Positions 11,289 to 22,739 of a stretch of 64,000 bases of DNA are shown in pieces; the stretch's first letter is position 1, and the number at the start of each line of letters is the position of its first letter. The notes below the pieces were generated by a model. It was not told where the DNA came from. It made no database searches and was given only the letters and a program-made list of their open reading frames with translations. Origin of the DNA: Musa acuminata AAA Group (taxonomy: Eukaryota > Streptophyta > Magnoliopsida > Zingiberales > Musaceae); assembly GCF_036884655.1 (NCBI RefSeq), contig NC_088340.1, forward strand, positions 32,962,001 to 33,026,000. Direction: 5' to 3'. The translations under genes were made by a program, and so were the position numbers.

Positions 11289-11973
11289 ATTGGGAGGCCT
11301 AGACATAGTCTCTCAAACTATATCAAGTGGGGGTACTGCTAGTGAAAGATAGTGGTACTACCTAGACAATCTCCCAAACTGTGTTAGTGTTGTAGATGGT
11401 GGTACTACCCAGCACAGGTGGTGATATCGCTAGTACCCTGGAAACCTAGGATAAGACATTTTTTAGCTCCATTTTTTAAGCCACTTGGGGTCTATAAATA
11501 CCCCAGTTATTTTTACTTAGAAAATTATGAAAAAGAGTGAAAAAAGTTGTAAACTCTCTTAAGTATAGAGTATCTTCCTCCTAGGTTTAGAAGTTCTTCT
11601 GAGGGAGGAGGGAGGTCTAGTGTAAAAGAGAGAATTGTAAAGGTTCTTTCCTAAGCCTGTGAAAAGGAAAAAAAAAGTTATAAAAGGGTGGTTAAGCTTC
11701 TATTGAAAGAAGATCAGTAGTGAACGCTGATAGCCTCGACAAAAGAGGAATCAAGAGTGGACATAGATCGCGACGACCAGGCTATTATAAACTCGGTTTG
11801 CATATACTTTATGTTCTTCATTCATATTGCAAACTAATTTACTTTCTCACTGCTCTTATGAATTTTTTAAGTTAAATTTATTTTTGATATGGGTTTTATC
11901 AAATGAAAGTTTTCGAATCAACGTAATTTTACGAAAGCACTCATTTACCCCTAGTGCCGAAACAGTCCTAACA
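11289..11973 (+). mobile_element. Sirevirus-like 3' LTR, right part
   Basis: This continues the LTR interrupted at 3570. It holds repeated GGTGGTACTAC words (11350-11440), a TATA box (TATAAATA, 11493-11500) and a polyadenylation-style downstream region. It ends CAGTCCTAACA (11963-11973), the CA terminus of an LTR. The AT-rich Copia remnant on the other strand begins immediately after. Confidence 0.6.
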
Positions 11974-13654
11974 CTTCACCCCATATTGACTCAAGTATAG
12001 AGGAATAGCTCATCATACTTCTAATCATATCTATAAGAGTATGATTTCACCTTTCAGCAATCTTATTGTGTTGTGACACACCTAGTAAGACATACTGAGT
12101 ACAAATACCTCTCTTTTTAAACAATCTAACAAAAGAATCAGTATTCTGATCCAATTCATCATATATGTCATAAAATTCACCACCCCTGTTAGAGTTGATA
12201 ATTTTGATTTTTCTATCTAATTGTCTCTTAACCTCATTTATATATGCCTCAAGAGTATTAACAGCTTGAGACTCTTTATGTATTAGATATATATAGCCAA
12301 ATCTAGATAATTCATTTATAAATGTGATGAAATATTTTTTCTCTACTAAAATAGAAAATATAGAGTAGTCCATAGATATCATTATGAATAACTTCAAGGA
12401 GCTCTTTACTTTTTGTAGTATTTTTCTTTATATGCTTAGTCTGTTTTTCCTTAATACAATTAATGCAAATATCAAAATTAGTTAATTCTAAATTTTTTAA
12501 AATATTATCATTCACTAATCTTTCAATTCTTTCTTTGGAGATATGCCTCAAATGTCTATGCCATAATAATAAAAGAATTTTCATCATTGAAACTATGTTT
12601 CAATTCAACATTTGATTACAAGGTCATTAATATTTTTAGAAACTCAAATTCAAATTAATTCTAGATAAACCACTACACAAAATTTTAAAATTAATTTTTA
12701 TTAAATTATAAAATATACTAAGTTTACCATTATCAAAAGAAATACAATATCCTAACTTATCAATTCTAGATAGAGAAATTAATTTTTTAGAAATAGTATA
12801 AACATAGCATGTATCAATTAGATCCATCAAATAATCTATCTCTAGGCATAAGCGATAAGTTCTTACTACTATCATTTTTACTTTGAGATAATTCCCCATA
12901 ACCATGAATATTTCATGTTCTTTTAGTTTCTAGGTTGCAAAAAATCTCTATATATTATTGGTAACATGAGTTGAATTATTAGAATCAATCCACTAAGTAT
13001 TAGAAGGAACTACGATAATGTCTGATTCAAAGCAAAGGTCGAGTTTATATCTTTATTTTTGAACTAAGTCTTATGTTTAATATAGTCCCTTTTTATATGT
13101 TATTCTTAACATAAAAATAAAATTACTTTACTATGAAAGCTTTCCTTTCATTAGTTTGCTTAATATTTTTAATCCTAACAAATTTATTTGATGAATGACA
13201 CTTCAATATTCTTTTCTTATTACCAGCTCCTTGGATAATAGTGTGAACATTATAATATCTTTTTTACCTTAATCATAATTCTTCATAAATACATATACTA
13301 GTCAACTCATTCAAATCTCACTTATCCTTATTTATATTATAATAAATCTTAAATGAGCCAAATTAAGAATGAACTATACAAGAAATGATACATCAATATT
13401 CATGTCTAATGCTTTAAGTTTCGTAGCTTTATTAGTTACATTGAGTATGTGATCCTGAATTCCTTGAATGTGTTATTATACTAAGCTATAGTTAGTTTCT
13501 TCATTAATATGTCAGTCAATAACTTATCAGTAAATTTAAATCTATCTTCAATAGCCCTTAACTATTCCTGTGAGCTAGTTGTAGATAGTAATAAAGTCTT
13601 TATGTTATTTATAATTATCATTCTTATAAATGTTAAACTGAGCCTATTAGATCT
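11974..13654 (-). pseudogene. Copia remnant: integrase, protease and gag pieces
   Basis: Read on the minus strand, 12587-12312 gives the pre-integrase zinc region (LWHRHLRHISKERIERL, then CINCIKEK). 12397-12047 gives the integrase core (ITFINELSRFGYIYL, then NSNRGGEFYD). Near 13010-12960 the protease region can be read (WIDSNNSTHVTN). 13654-13380 reads like a UBN2-type gag (ATKLKALDMNIDVSFLV). Frames change between blocks and stops are frequent. RT and RNase H are absent: the remnant is cut off at the Sirevirus LTR boundary. The gag continues past the inserted element at 16202-16330. Confidence 0.75.
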
Positions 13655-16201
13655 TGTCACGCCCCTCAAAATATTGACAATATTTAAAATTTTCATCGCA
13701 ACTAATCCAGGATCCAAACACACATTTGAGGTCACTAAGAAAACATTCAGATCAAAATTTTACCTCTAAAGTCTACAAATTCATAACCCTGTGCAGTTCA
13801 TAAACATACCACACATCACTCGATAATTCAAACAAACTGAACTCAACTCATCAAAATAATAACCACAACGTAATTTCACGAGTGGGGAAGTCTATGCCGT
13901 CACCAAACCAACGATTACCATAAGTTCATATCATTACATGAATTTAACTTAACATTCCAAAATCCTAAACATGAGGGATCCTTTAACTTACATAAAATCC
14001 ACAGGTTTAGATTCATCGTCACCATTTCATTAGATGCAGAGTGGCTTATACAACAAATACATATATGCTAACAAAGATATGCCCAAAATCTTCTAACTTT
14101 CCACTGCCTCAGCCCAATCTTAACATTCAAGCAAGCGATACGCTATCCTGAAAAATTTATCAACAAACGGGGTGAGCATATAGAGCTCAGCAAGTGACTA
14201 ACATATCCATATCAAAATAGGACAATTTCCAAAGAGATAAAGTTTTAGAATACGAGGCAGAATATACGAATTCGTGGACATAATATCATTAGGTGCAGAA
14301 TCACAATTGTCCTTTCAATCATACATATTTTGTTCATAACATATGGGGCATAGAGTAATTGGAGCATATCAGAAACGAATGAAACGTTTTGGAGCATACA
14401 ATAACAAATGAAACATATCTGAGTTTATCAAAGGCATATGAAATGTTCCGGAGCATATCAATAGCGTATGGAACATTTCGAAGCATATCCACAATGAATG
14501 AAACATTTCAGAGCTTATCAATATCACATACCAAACAGAAGCTCAAACGTCGTCTTTGACGTTGCATTCATAACATTCTTATCCAAAGCATGTACAAAAA
14601 CACATAACCAAAGCTCTGGATATCATATCAAACATACAAAAGGTGTAGTGGGATCTCAAACAGAATGTGATTCATCCATTTCTGAATGACCACCAGACAG
14701 AAGTCTCCCACGTCTGGGAGCTCCATCCACCCACGTCTAGGTGAAGCCAGAGGGGGCCGGCAGAGCATCGCAGGCTCTAAGCACATACCCTTTACCATTT
14801 CTGGCAAAGGTCCAGACAATCCCACCAACACCAGAGTACAAGAGGGTAGTTTTAACAATAAGTAGCATATATCTGAAGCACACGTGGACCAACAAAACGT
14901 ACATGTGCCTTTTCGAGACAATACGATGCAATGAACAAATCTCTCACAAAATGTATTCAAATTTGGAATGAAATGAAAGCAAGAGTATACAGGGATTCCA
15001 AGCAATCATATTTAGCTCAATTCAAATAAGAAGGTGAGATGAATTCAATATCCAAAGGAATGGAACAGAATACGCGAAATCGATAAAAGCTCTATTTCTG
15101 ACAGAATTCAAGTGGCACATCGAACAAATACTTCAGAATATCAATTATGCTCCAATATCCATAAGAAAACTACTGTTGAAAGATATATCAATCTGTTTTC
15201 TGATGAAATAAGTTTCATACGAATCAAGGTTTCCAATAAGGAGTTACCATGGATTTAGTGACCAAAGGTCAAAGACCGAATCACTGTTTTGTAGAATTTA
15301 TAGGGTGGAATCAACGGATAGAAGAATAGGCCTTTGAATTCCAAATTTTTCAATCTATATATCAAAAGAAGGATTTTCAAGTCTAGTTTCAAATAAAATC
15401 AGTTTGGTACAAATCAGAATTTCCAACAGGGAGTTATAGGCATTTTAGTATCGAAAGGTCAGAAATCTTAATCCCTATTTTGCAGTATCGATAGGCTCAT
15501 TTGAAATAGACGTTTGGGTAAGTATTCGGTGTTCAAAATCTTCAAAATTTGTGTCAAAAGAAAGATATAAGAGTCTAATTTCAAACAAACTAGGTCCTGC
15601 TCAAATCTGCATTTTATACTAAAAATTATAGCCAGAACCGTATATAGGGGTCAGTTTACCAAAAAATTTCAGAATCCATGGTTCTATGTCCAAGGAGAGA
15701 CATATCAGTTTCTAAATAGAAATCCTTCAGTTTATTTTGAATCAACATAAAAACAGAGACTAATTTTCTGTAGGATGGGATTAGAACACTTGTCTTTGAG
15801 AATTTTGACCCCCAATTGAGAAGATTGAGTAAGAAACCTCAAAGCCCCAATTTTTCTTCTTCTTCTCCCTTTCTTTTCTCTTCTTCTTTCTTTCTCTTCT
15901 GTTCTTCCACACCGTAGCTGCCTTATCTGGTTCCTTAAGAATGAAGGCAGAGAGGCTTAAGCGGTGGGATTTGTTATTTTATGCGTTTTGTAATTTAGTC
16001 CTTGTTTTTATTATATTCACGATTAGGTCCTCAGGGTTTACATATAGGTCCTCATATTCTTTTTTTTTTTTTGAACAGATCTCCCAAATCTTAAAAATAA
16101 GTTACATCTGATTCATACTCTATTTCTTTTATCAATTTAAAATAGATGCTTACATTATCACCAGAAATTTATACGAAAATTCGGAAATGAGGGATGTTAC
16201 A
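13655..16201 (-). mobile_element. 2.5 kb solo-LTR-like element with GATCT target duplication
   Basis: It starts TGTCACGCCCCTC and ends GAGGGATGTTACA on the plus strand. It is flanked by GATCT at 13650-13654 and 16202-16206, and it interrupts the Copia gag reading. Its reverse complement begins TGTAACATCCC, which together with the pyrimidine-rich tract near 15860-15910 suggests a minus-strand LTR of the long-LTR chromovirus (Del/Tekay) kind. Inside, 14350-14520 holds four to five degenerate ~45-base units with GGAGCATATC and GAATGAAAC words. Small ORFs at 14498-15005 have no recognisable product. Confidence 0.75.
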
Positions 16202-17632
16202 GATCTTTCCAAAGCATTCATTTTATTAATTTATTCCATAATACTTTCATCAATCAAGTCTATGAGTTTTTCAACGAGCAATACAAATTAAGATCTAATA
16301 TGCTTAGTGTAAATTCTATATACTCTAATCATTTTGAATAATTTGAATTAGAGAGTATAGGGACACTAGACGTTGGAGGGTGTATAGAAGGAAGTACTAC
16401 TATAAAATATAAAATAGTATTAATACTTTGAGTTTTCAAGATACGATAAACTATTGATATCATTCATATTTCACCCAAAAAAAAAATATTGACATATTAA
16501 ATATTCACTCAATTATTTATGGAGAATTGTTACCATCCTTTTGAAATAGTATTATTATTATTGGATATATAACCCTAAACTATAAGAATATCTAAAATAA
16601 TATCATCCTATTTCATCACATAATTATTCGAAGTAGATTTTTTTTATGATTATCTAAATTTCATAATTATGTATATCATTATAAATATTATTTTCTTAAT
16701 ATCATTTAGGATTAATTCTTTAATATAATTATATAAGTTATCGGTCTTACCCTTTGGCGACTACAAGACCAATACAATAACATAAAATATAAATATCCTA
16801 TAAATAATAAAATATTTATTTAAATTTATATCTCATAAGCCTATCATCCTAGGATACCTTGGCAACTACTAATCAGATAAAACTTAAGAATATAAGTTAC
16901 AAATAATATTCATTAATTATCATTTAATCTAATATATATCGAAATAGTTTAATAATAATCATGATATTTATTGAATATTAGTTAACGTAAATAAAAACTT
17001 ATCATGATAAAATATAAATAATATCTTTATGTGAAAAATAAATATTATTTCATAATCTTAAAGATATGCATGTGAATAACTAAATAAATACATAAGTTAT
17101 GAAACCCTGCAATCAACCTTATTTAATTGGGCTAAATATTAGTATTATTAAGGAAATAAAAAATTAAAGTTGATCAAAGTGAAAAAATTAATCAAAATTT
17201 TGACTTTCCTTAGATTCGATCAAAACAAGTTGATTGAACAAGTCTAAATAGTCAACATATAGTCATAATCAAGTCCAATCAAAATATTTGATTAAAAATA
17301 AATTATATTGATTAATTTTATAATTAAGGACATAAATTAGAAAAATTTAATTTTAAGGTTAAAATTATAATTTTGTTAGGATATATAATAGAATTATATA
17401 GTTTTCGAAGGGTAGAATTATCAAAGGATATAAATTAGAATTAAAAAAATTTATAAGGGTAAAACTATAATTTTAAAATCAAAACCTTAATTATTTCTCT
17501 CTCCACGGTAGTTGTAGTGCATGGTCGCCGCCTACTACCGCTTATAAAAACAATAATACTTATATTGTTGATCAATAACTTCTTAGGTCGTTGTGTGGTG
17601 TTATGCCCATGCGCCACCCGATGACCCTAATA
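16202..17632 (-). mobile_element. Copia gag start and leader, AT-rich
   Basis: The minus strand at 16330-16202 continues the Copia gag up to the insertion site (NALERS). Beyond it, 16330-17632 is very AT-rich with no ORF above 60 codons. Two diverged words (CTTTGGCGACTAC at 16754 and CTTGGCAACTACTAATCAG at 16858) suggest an internal duplication. I read this as the untranslated leader and decayed gag of the Copia remnant. Confidence 0.45.
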
Positions 17633-17648
17633 ATTCTGATACTAATCG
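17633..17648 (-). other. PBS-like site of the minus-strand Copia remnant
   Basis: The minus strand reads GATTAGTATCAGAATT, close to the initiator tRNA-Met PBS (TGGTATCAGA). It lies between a putative LTR (above 17650) and the gag region, as expected for a minus-oriented Copia element. Confidence 0.4.
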
Positions 17649-17654
17649 TAAATA

Positions 17655-18140
17655 TAAAACCATGTTGATAAATATATTAAGGTATTTTATTTCAAAAACC
17701 TAACTCTAATACGAATTATAAGCAGAAAAATCATGATTATGCTACTATTATGCAAAAAAAAAAATGATGCATACATTTCGATACTATATAAAAAGTTTAT
17801 TTGATCTATAAATGCATTATCATTGGATTCGAAAGTCATGACGATGTCAATTTGCATGGAGAATTAGACTCGTCTTCTTATCTCTTTATATCTCTCTCAA
17901 TCCATGATTCACTATGAGCAGTGAATCATGGATTGAGAGAGATTAAGAATATCTACAATCTCAATGACTGATATATCATCCCTAATATGTCCTATTTATA
18001 TATAAACGAGAGCAAAAGATCTAGAATGATAATTAAAAGAGTCTAAAGGATCTTACTATTGATTGAACTTGTTGATAACCATTATCATAATTTAATCAGA
18101 TTTGTAATATATTTTACCTAATTAGATATGATCACATAAT
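17655..18140 (-). repeat. Putative 5' LTR of the minus-strand Copia remnant
   Basis: The minus strand carries a TATA box (TTTATATATAAATAGG, 18006-17991) and, 48-100 bases further, a perfect 24-bp hairpin (17943-17890). A PBS-like site follows the region. Likely ends are TGTGATCATATC at about 18138 and ATCAACA at about 17664, but no second LTR is in the window, so the limits are inferred. Confidence 0.45.
17890..17943. repeat. Perfect 24-bp inverted repeat with 6-base loop
   Basis: The arms at 17890-17913 and 17920-17943 are exact reverse complements around the loop ATGAGC (17914-17919). Core words are CTCTCAATCCATGATTCACT and its complement. It lies just downstream of an LTR-type TATA box on the minus strand, so it would be at the 5' end of that transcript. 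Confidence 0.9.
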
Positions 18141-19031
18141 CTAATAATTTTTGCTATTTGCTATTTGTAAAAATAAAAAAATATTTTTTCATGGCTAAGA
18201 AAAATGAATATTTTCACGTGCTCAAAATTGTTTCCTAAGACCAACTTTGTACAACAGAACGATGGGTGACGATGATTACAAACTGAAAAAAATCTGTTCT
18301 TTTCCTAGCAATAATGTTACTGTATTCCATCCTTTTACAACTGGGAATGGAACGGTATGCATCAGGTTCAGCTTCAATCCATGCATGCTAATAAGAGGAT
18401 TGCTTGGTTGATGTGATTGTGGGACTTGTGAGACCAATTTAATTTATGGTGACTTGCCACTAATTTATCAGTAGTTTATTTAACTAAAAATCTTATTAAC
18501 AACAACAACAATAATAATAATAATAATAGTTACTACAAAGTATTATCAAATTAAAATTATATATCAAATTATCATATTTATATGAACTATTCACATTAAT
18601 ATGTGATGAAATATTATATTATATTATTTTTTGATAAAAAAAATATGGTGAAGATAAAAATTGATCATAAAATCTTACTGTTAATTGTTAAAACGTTTAC
18701 TTCCTCCAATCTGATATCTGTAGTGGCCCATTGGGTCCATCTTACCAGATAGAGCTTGTTCTTCTAGGCGAGGATTCGAGAGAGACAGAGGAGCACGGAG
18801 ATGTGACGAGGGACTTACCATTTAGCTGGCTGCCACTTTAACACCCCCATCGCCCCCCCGATTTCCCTGCTCTTCTCACCGGATGCAAATGACAGCGGGG
18901 AGCCAAATCCTTATCCCTTCTTAACCTTAGCCCGAAGGTATACCTCTCCACCTCTTCTTCACTCTGTTGTAGATTCTGCGTGCGATTACTCTTCTCCGGA
19001 ATCTGCTTCTGGCCACGTAATCCGCCCCAAA
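18141..19031 (+). promoter_or_regulatory. AT-rich intergenic DNA and upstream region of the PPR gene
   Basis: 18141-18700 is AT-rich with short ATA/TAA runs and no gene. From about 18720 composition rises sharply and a pyrimidine-rich leader (CTCTCCACCTCTTCTTCACTC, about 18945-18965) precedes the PPR start. This is probably the core promoter and 5'UTR. No clear TATA box was identified. Confidence 0.4.
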
Positions 19032-21197
19032 ATGCAATCTTTAAGCACTTTCTGCTCTAAAGGAGCATCCTTGCCGGCGTCTTCCATGGATTCCCATTCG
19101 TTGAGGAGGAGAAGGAAAAACAGCTCGGGCCATGACTCTCCACCTGGCAGCAGCAGCAGCAGCAGCTGTTCTCGCCAATCCTCGATTTCGAGTGGTCTTA
19201 GAGGTTTAAGAAGACAGAGCCGTTGTTGGAGGAGTAGGATTTTTGCTAGCGGTGTGAAACTTGGCTTTTTTGAGCAGACTAGGGTTCCTTCCGGGAAATA
19301 CTTATCTTTGGCTTTGGCATTAGATCAAGAACAATTAGGGAGTGGACATGTAGAGGGACTACCAATGTTTGATGGTGAAGAAGATGAGAATGAACACGAG
19401 AAGAAAACTGTGTTAAGTGAAAAAGAAAGGGTTGATGTTCGTGCCTTGGCGTCCAGCTTAAAGGATGCTAAAACTGCAGATGATGTGGAGGATCTGTTCA
19501 AGAACATGGATGACTTGCCTCTGCCTGTCTACTCATCTATGATTAGGGGCTTTGGGGCAGATAAGAGACTGGATCCGGCATTTGCTGTTGTCGAGTGGTT
19601 AAAGAGGAAGAGCAAGGAGACCCACAGTTCTCTCTCCCCCAACTTGTTCATCTATAACAGCCTCTTGAGTGCTGTTAAGCTGACCCGGCGATTTGATAAA
19701 GTTGATGAGGTTATAAAAGATATGAAGGAACACGGCATCGTTCCAAATATCGTGACTTATAACACTTTAATGTCTGTTTATCTCGAACAAGGGCGGCACA
19801 AAGAGGCCCTCAGCGTGTTAGCTGATATCGAAAATAATGGCCTATCTCCATCTCCTGTCACTTATTCGACCGTTTTACTAGCATACAAGAAGATGAATGA
19901 TGCATATGGTGCACTTGGATACTTTGCCAAGCTGAGAGAGAAGTATCAGAAGGGTGAAGTAGGTAAAGATAGCAGCGAGGAATGGGAGAGCGAGTTTGTT
20001 AAACTCAAAAAGTTCACAATCCACATTTGTTATCTTGTAATGCGTCAGTGGCTTGTAAACGAAGAGAATCCAGCTCCCAATGTGTTGAAGCTCCTAACTG
20101 TTATGGATGAGGCACAAGTCAAACCTGGCCGAGCAGATTATGAGCGGCTTGTGTGGGCGTGCACTCGAGAGAGCCATTATACTGTGGCTAGAGAATTGTA
20201 TAATAGAATAAGGGATATGGGCAGTGACATAAGTTTATCAGTGTGTAATCATGTGATTTGGCTAATGGGTAAGGCTAAAAAATGGTGGGCAGCACTTGAG
20301 ATCTATGAGGACTTGCTGGATAAAGGACCTAAGCCTAATAATCTATCATACGAGCTGATCGTTTCCCACTTCAACATCCTGCTAACTGCTGCTCGGAGAA
20401 AAGGGATCTGGAGATGGGGTGTTAGGTTGCTCAACAAGATGCAAGATAAAGGCTTGAGGCCAGGAAGCAGAGAATGGAATGCAGTCCTTGTGGCATGCTC
20501 TAAAGCAGCCGAACCATCGGCTGCTGTACAGATATTTACGAGGATGGTGGAGCAGGGGGAGAAACCGACCATACTCTCTTATGGAGCTCTGCTAAGCGCA
20601 CTTGAAAAAGGGAAGCTTTATGATGAGGCTCTCCGGGTCTGGGAGCATATGTGTAAAGTTGGTGTCAAGCCAAACTTGTATGCATACACAATTTTAGCAT
20701 CTGTTTACATTGGAAAAGGAAGCCCTGAGATGGTAGATTCTATTCTTCGTGAAATGAGATCAATGGGAATTGAACCAAACGTGGTGACTTTTAATGCAAT
20801 AATCACTGGGTGTGCTAAGAACAGTATGGGAGGTGCTGCTTTTGAGTGGTTTCACCGAATGAAAGTTCAAAACATCAAGCCAAATGAAATTACTTATGAG
20901 ATGCTGATAGAAGCTCTTGCGAGAGATGGCAAACCAAGACTAGCATATGACATGTACTTGAGGGCTTGCAATGAAGGGCTACAGCTTTCTTCAAAAGCCT
21001 ATGATGCCGTATTAGAATCTTGTGAGTCGTATGGCATAAACATGGACTTGAATGCTTTGGGCCCACGACCTTCTGAGAAGCAGAAAAGCACAATGATACG
21101 CAGGAATTTGTCAGATTTCTGTAATTTTGCCAGTCTCCCTAGGAGAGGAAGACCGTTTGATGAGAAAGAAATATACCATTCACAGGGTCATGAGTGA
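19032..21197 (+). CDS. Organelle-type pentatricopeptide repeat protein, LPE1-like
   Basis: An intronless 721-residue ORF. Residues 1-60 are rich in Ser, Arg and basic residues with few acidic ones, like a plastid transit peptide. About eleven P-class PPR motifs span residues 203-665, for example VTYNTLMSVYLEQGRHKEA at 240 and LYAYTILASVYIGKGSPEM near 548. A non-PPR insert (about 300-360) contains EEWESEFVKLKKFTIHICYL, and there is no C-terminal E/DYW editing domain. P-class PPR proteins bind organelle RNA and act in its stability, splicing or translation. The block KKWWAALEIYEDLLDKGPKP resembles my recollection of LOW PHOTOSYNTHETIC EFFICIENCY 1 (At3g46610), which promotes psbA translation. 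That assignment is inference; the PPR call is certain. The first ATG follows a pyrimidine-rich leader. Confidence 0.92.
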   Translation: MQSLSTFCSKGASLPASSMDSHSLRRRRKNSSGHDSPPGSSSSSSCSRQSSISSGLRGLRRQSRCWRSRIFASGVKLGFFEQTRVPSGKYLSLALALDQEQLGSGHVEGLPMFDGEEDENEHEKKTVLSEKERVDVRALASSLKDAKTADDVEDLFKNMDDLPLPVYSSMIRGFGADKRLDPAFAVVEWLKRKSKETHSSLSPNLFIYNSLLSAVKLTRRFDKVDEVIKDMKEHGIVPNIVTYNTLMSVYLEQGRHKEALSVLADIENNGLSPSPVTYSTVLLAYKKMNDAYGALGYFAKLREKYQKGEVGKDSSEEWESEFVKLKKFTIHICYLVMRQWLVNEENPAPNVLKLLTVMDEAQVKPGRADYERLVWACTRESHYTVARELYNRIRDMGSDISLSVCNHVIWLMGKAKKWWAALEIYEDLLDKGPKPNNLSYELIVSHFNILLTAARRKGIWRWGVRLLNKMQDKGLRPGSREWNAVLVACSKAAEPSAAVQIFTRMVEQGEKPTILSYGALLSALEKGKLYDEALRVWEHMCKVGVKPNLYAYTILASVYIGKGSPEMVDSILREMRSMGIEPNVVTFNAIITGCAKNSMGGAAFEWFHRMKVQNIKPNEITYEMLIEALARDGKPRLAYDMYLRACNEGLQLSSKAYDAVLESCESYGINMDLNALGPRPSEKQKSTMIRRNLSDFCNFASLPRRGRPFDEKEIYHSQGHE

Positions 21198-22500
21198 TGA
21201 AACCATGGATGAGTTTGTTTACTTGGTTTCCTACATGCAGGCAAGGTCCATCGATCAGTCATTGGTAATCTCCATGTGTAAGCCTCGAGAGTTAATGATT
21301 TAAGTTCCACAAGAGATACTGTCATCTAATATTTTTGCAAGTCTAATTGGCTTCTGCTTGGAAAGGAATTTTCAGTCACATTGATTGCACATTTCCATTT
21401 CGTCCAACTTTGTTCATAAGGTTAACATTCCTTTACACTTCTGTACACTATTAGTGAGTCCCAGAAATTGCTAACTATCCATTCACTGTGATTGTTGTTC
21501 TCTTTGGACATGATTTAATTTCCTACAAAATTTTTCATCTTCTATTTGTCGGCTTTTTGAGACATAAATTTAATTCACGATACTTGCACTACTTGTCAGA
21601 GATGTTATCCTCCAGTAAAGTTTGTTAGTTTTTTATTAAATGACTGGGCACCATCTGCTTCTTTTTCTTCAGTGGTTTTGTTTATCTGCTCTGTTTTATT
21701 GATATGATATGACCCAGTGGTTATTGAAATAAATATAAAATCCATCACTTAAAGAATATGATATGACCCAGTTAAAAATATTAGAATGTCCAATTCAGCC
21801 ACCATTCATTCCACCTGCAATGAACAAATGTGTTCTATAGCCTAATTTGTTCAGTTCCACATATCTCGGATATGGGTTCTTTGCTTCCGCAAGACGAGCT
21901 TGATTAATTTCATCATTGTGGTTCATTGTTGAGTTCTGGTGCACAAATTAATTTGGATATAATCGTAAATGCCATCTTTTCATGATTGTCATTTTCTCTT
22001 TTTCTGCAGGAGACACCTTTTTTCGTGTGAGTTTCATCAACAATTTCTTAAATTTACTTAAAAATCTCTTCTAGCAAGAAGAATCAGGCTTAGGATCTCC
22101 AGTAGGCACTAGAGTGGTGTTGAAAATAGGTCGAGTGTTTTTTTATATTTAATTTTCCTTTTTGATCAACTAGAATAGGAATAATGAGTGGTGCATACAA
22201 TGGCCACTTTTTTTTCTGATTATATGTATTCCACACCAATTGGAATATTTCTTCTCATGCTTTATATTTGAATTCTGATTCTTACATCTTAATTTATCCA
22301 TCAGAAACTAAAAGCTACTGCTTGAACTCACTGTGAACATGTTTCTGCTGCTCTTAGGTGCGTTGAAGCAACATGCAGGAGAAATTTGCAGTTTTAGGGA
22401 TATGTTGGTAGAAGTATTCGAGGATTGACTGAGGATATACTACATAAAGGTTTCCTTCCATGAGATCAAATGTTTGTAAGCAGTAGGAAATTGGGAGGAG
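21198..22500 (+). other. PPR 3' flank, possibly spliced 3'UTR
   Basis: No credible CDS is seen. Several splice-like signals are present (TTTTCTGCAG at about 22001, CTTGGTTTCCTACATGCAG at about 21222), so a spliced 3'UTR is possible. The words TGATATGATATGACCCAGT and GAATATGATATGACCCAGT (about 21700-21775) are a short local repeat. Confidence 0.3.
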
Positions 22501-22671
22501 ATGAGTAAGTCATCTTGCCTATGGCATTACATCTTTCGACGAAACTGGAACTTATCTAAGAAGAAAGAACGACATGCTGTTTCATTGTTTGAGAATGAGC
22601 TATTCCGGAAGAAAATTTTTGAAGCCTACATAGTGAAGGAGATCTCTTGCCCATTTGAGGACGAGATGCAG
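22501..22671 (+). CDS. Possible small coding exon of unknown function
   Basis: A 57-codon open stretch is followed by a good donor (ATGCAG then GTAAAT at about 22672). The peptide is basic and aromatic (IFRRNWNLSKKKERHAVSLF). I recognise no family and see no partner exons. It may be an exon of a spliced PPR-downstream transcript or chance. Confidence 0.15.
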
Positions 22672-22739
22672 GTAAATTTACAGTTCTCTCACTGTTCTTC
22701 TTGCATCACAACCTAAAACAATCATGTGTTGGGATAATT

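Noticed and set aside
14498..15005. ORFs on both strands in the 2.5 kb LTR-like element
   Set aside because: No recognisable domain and overlapping in both directions; likely chance within LTR sequence.
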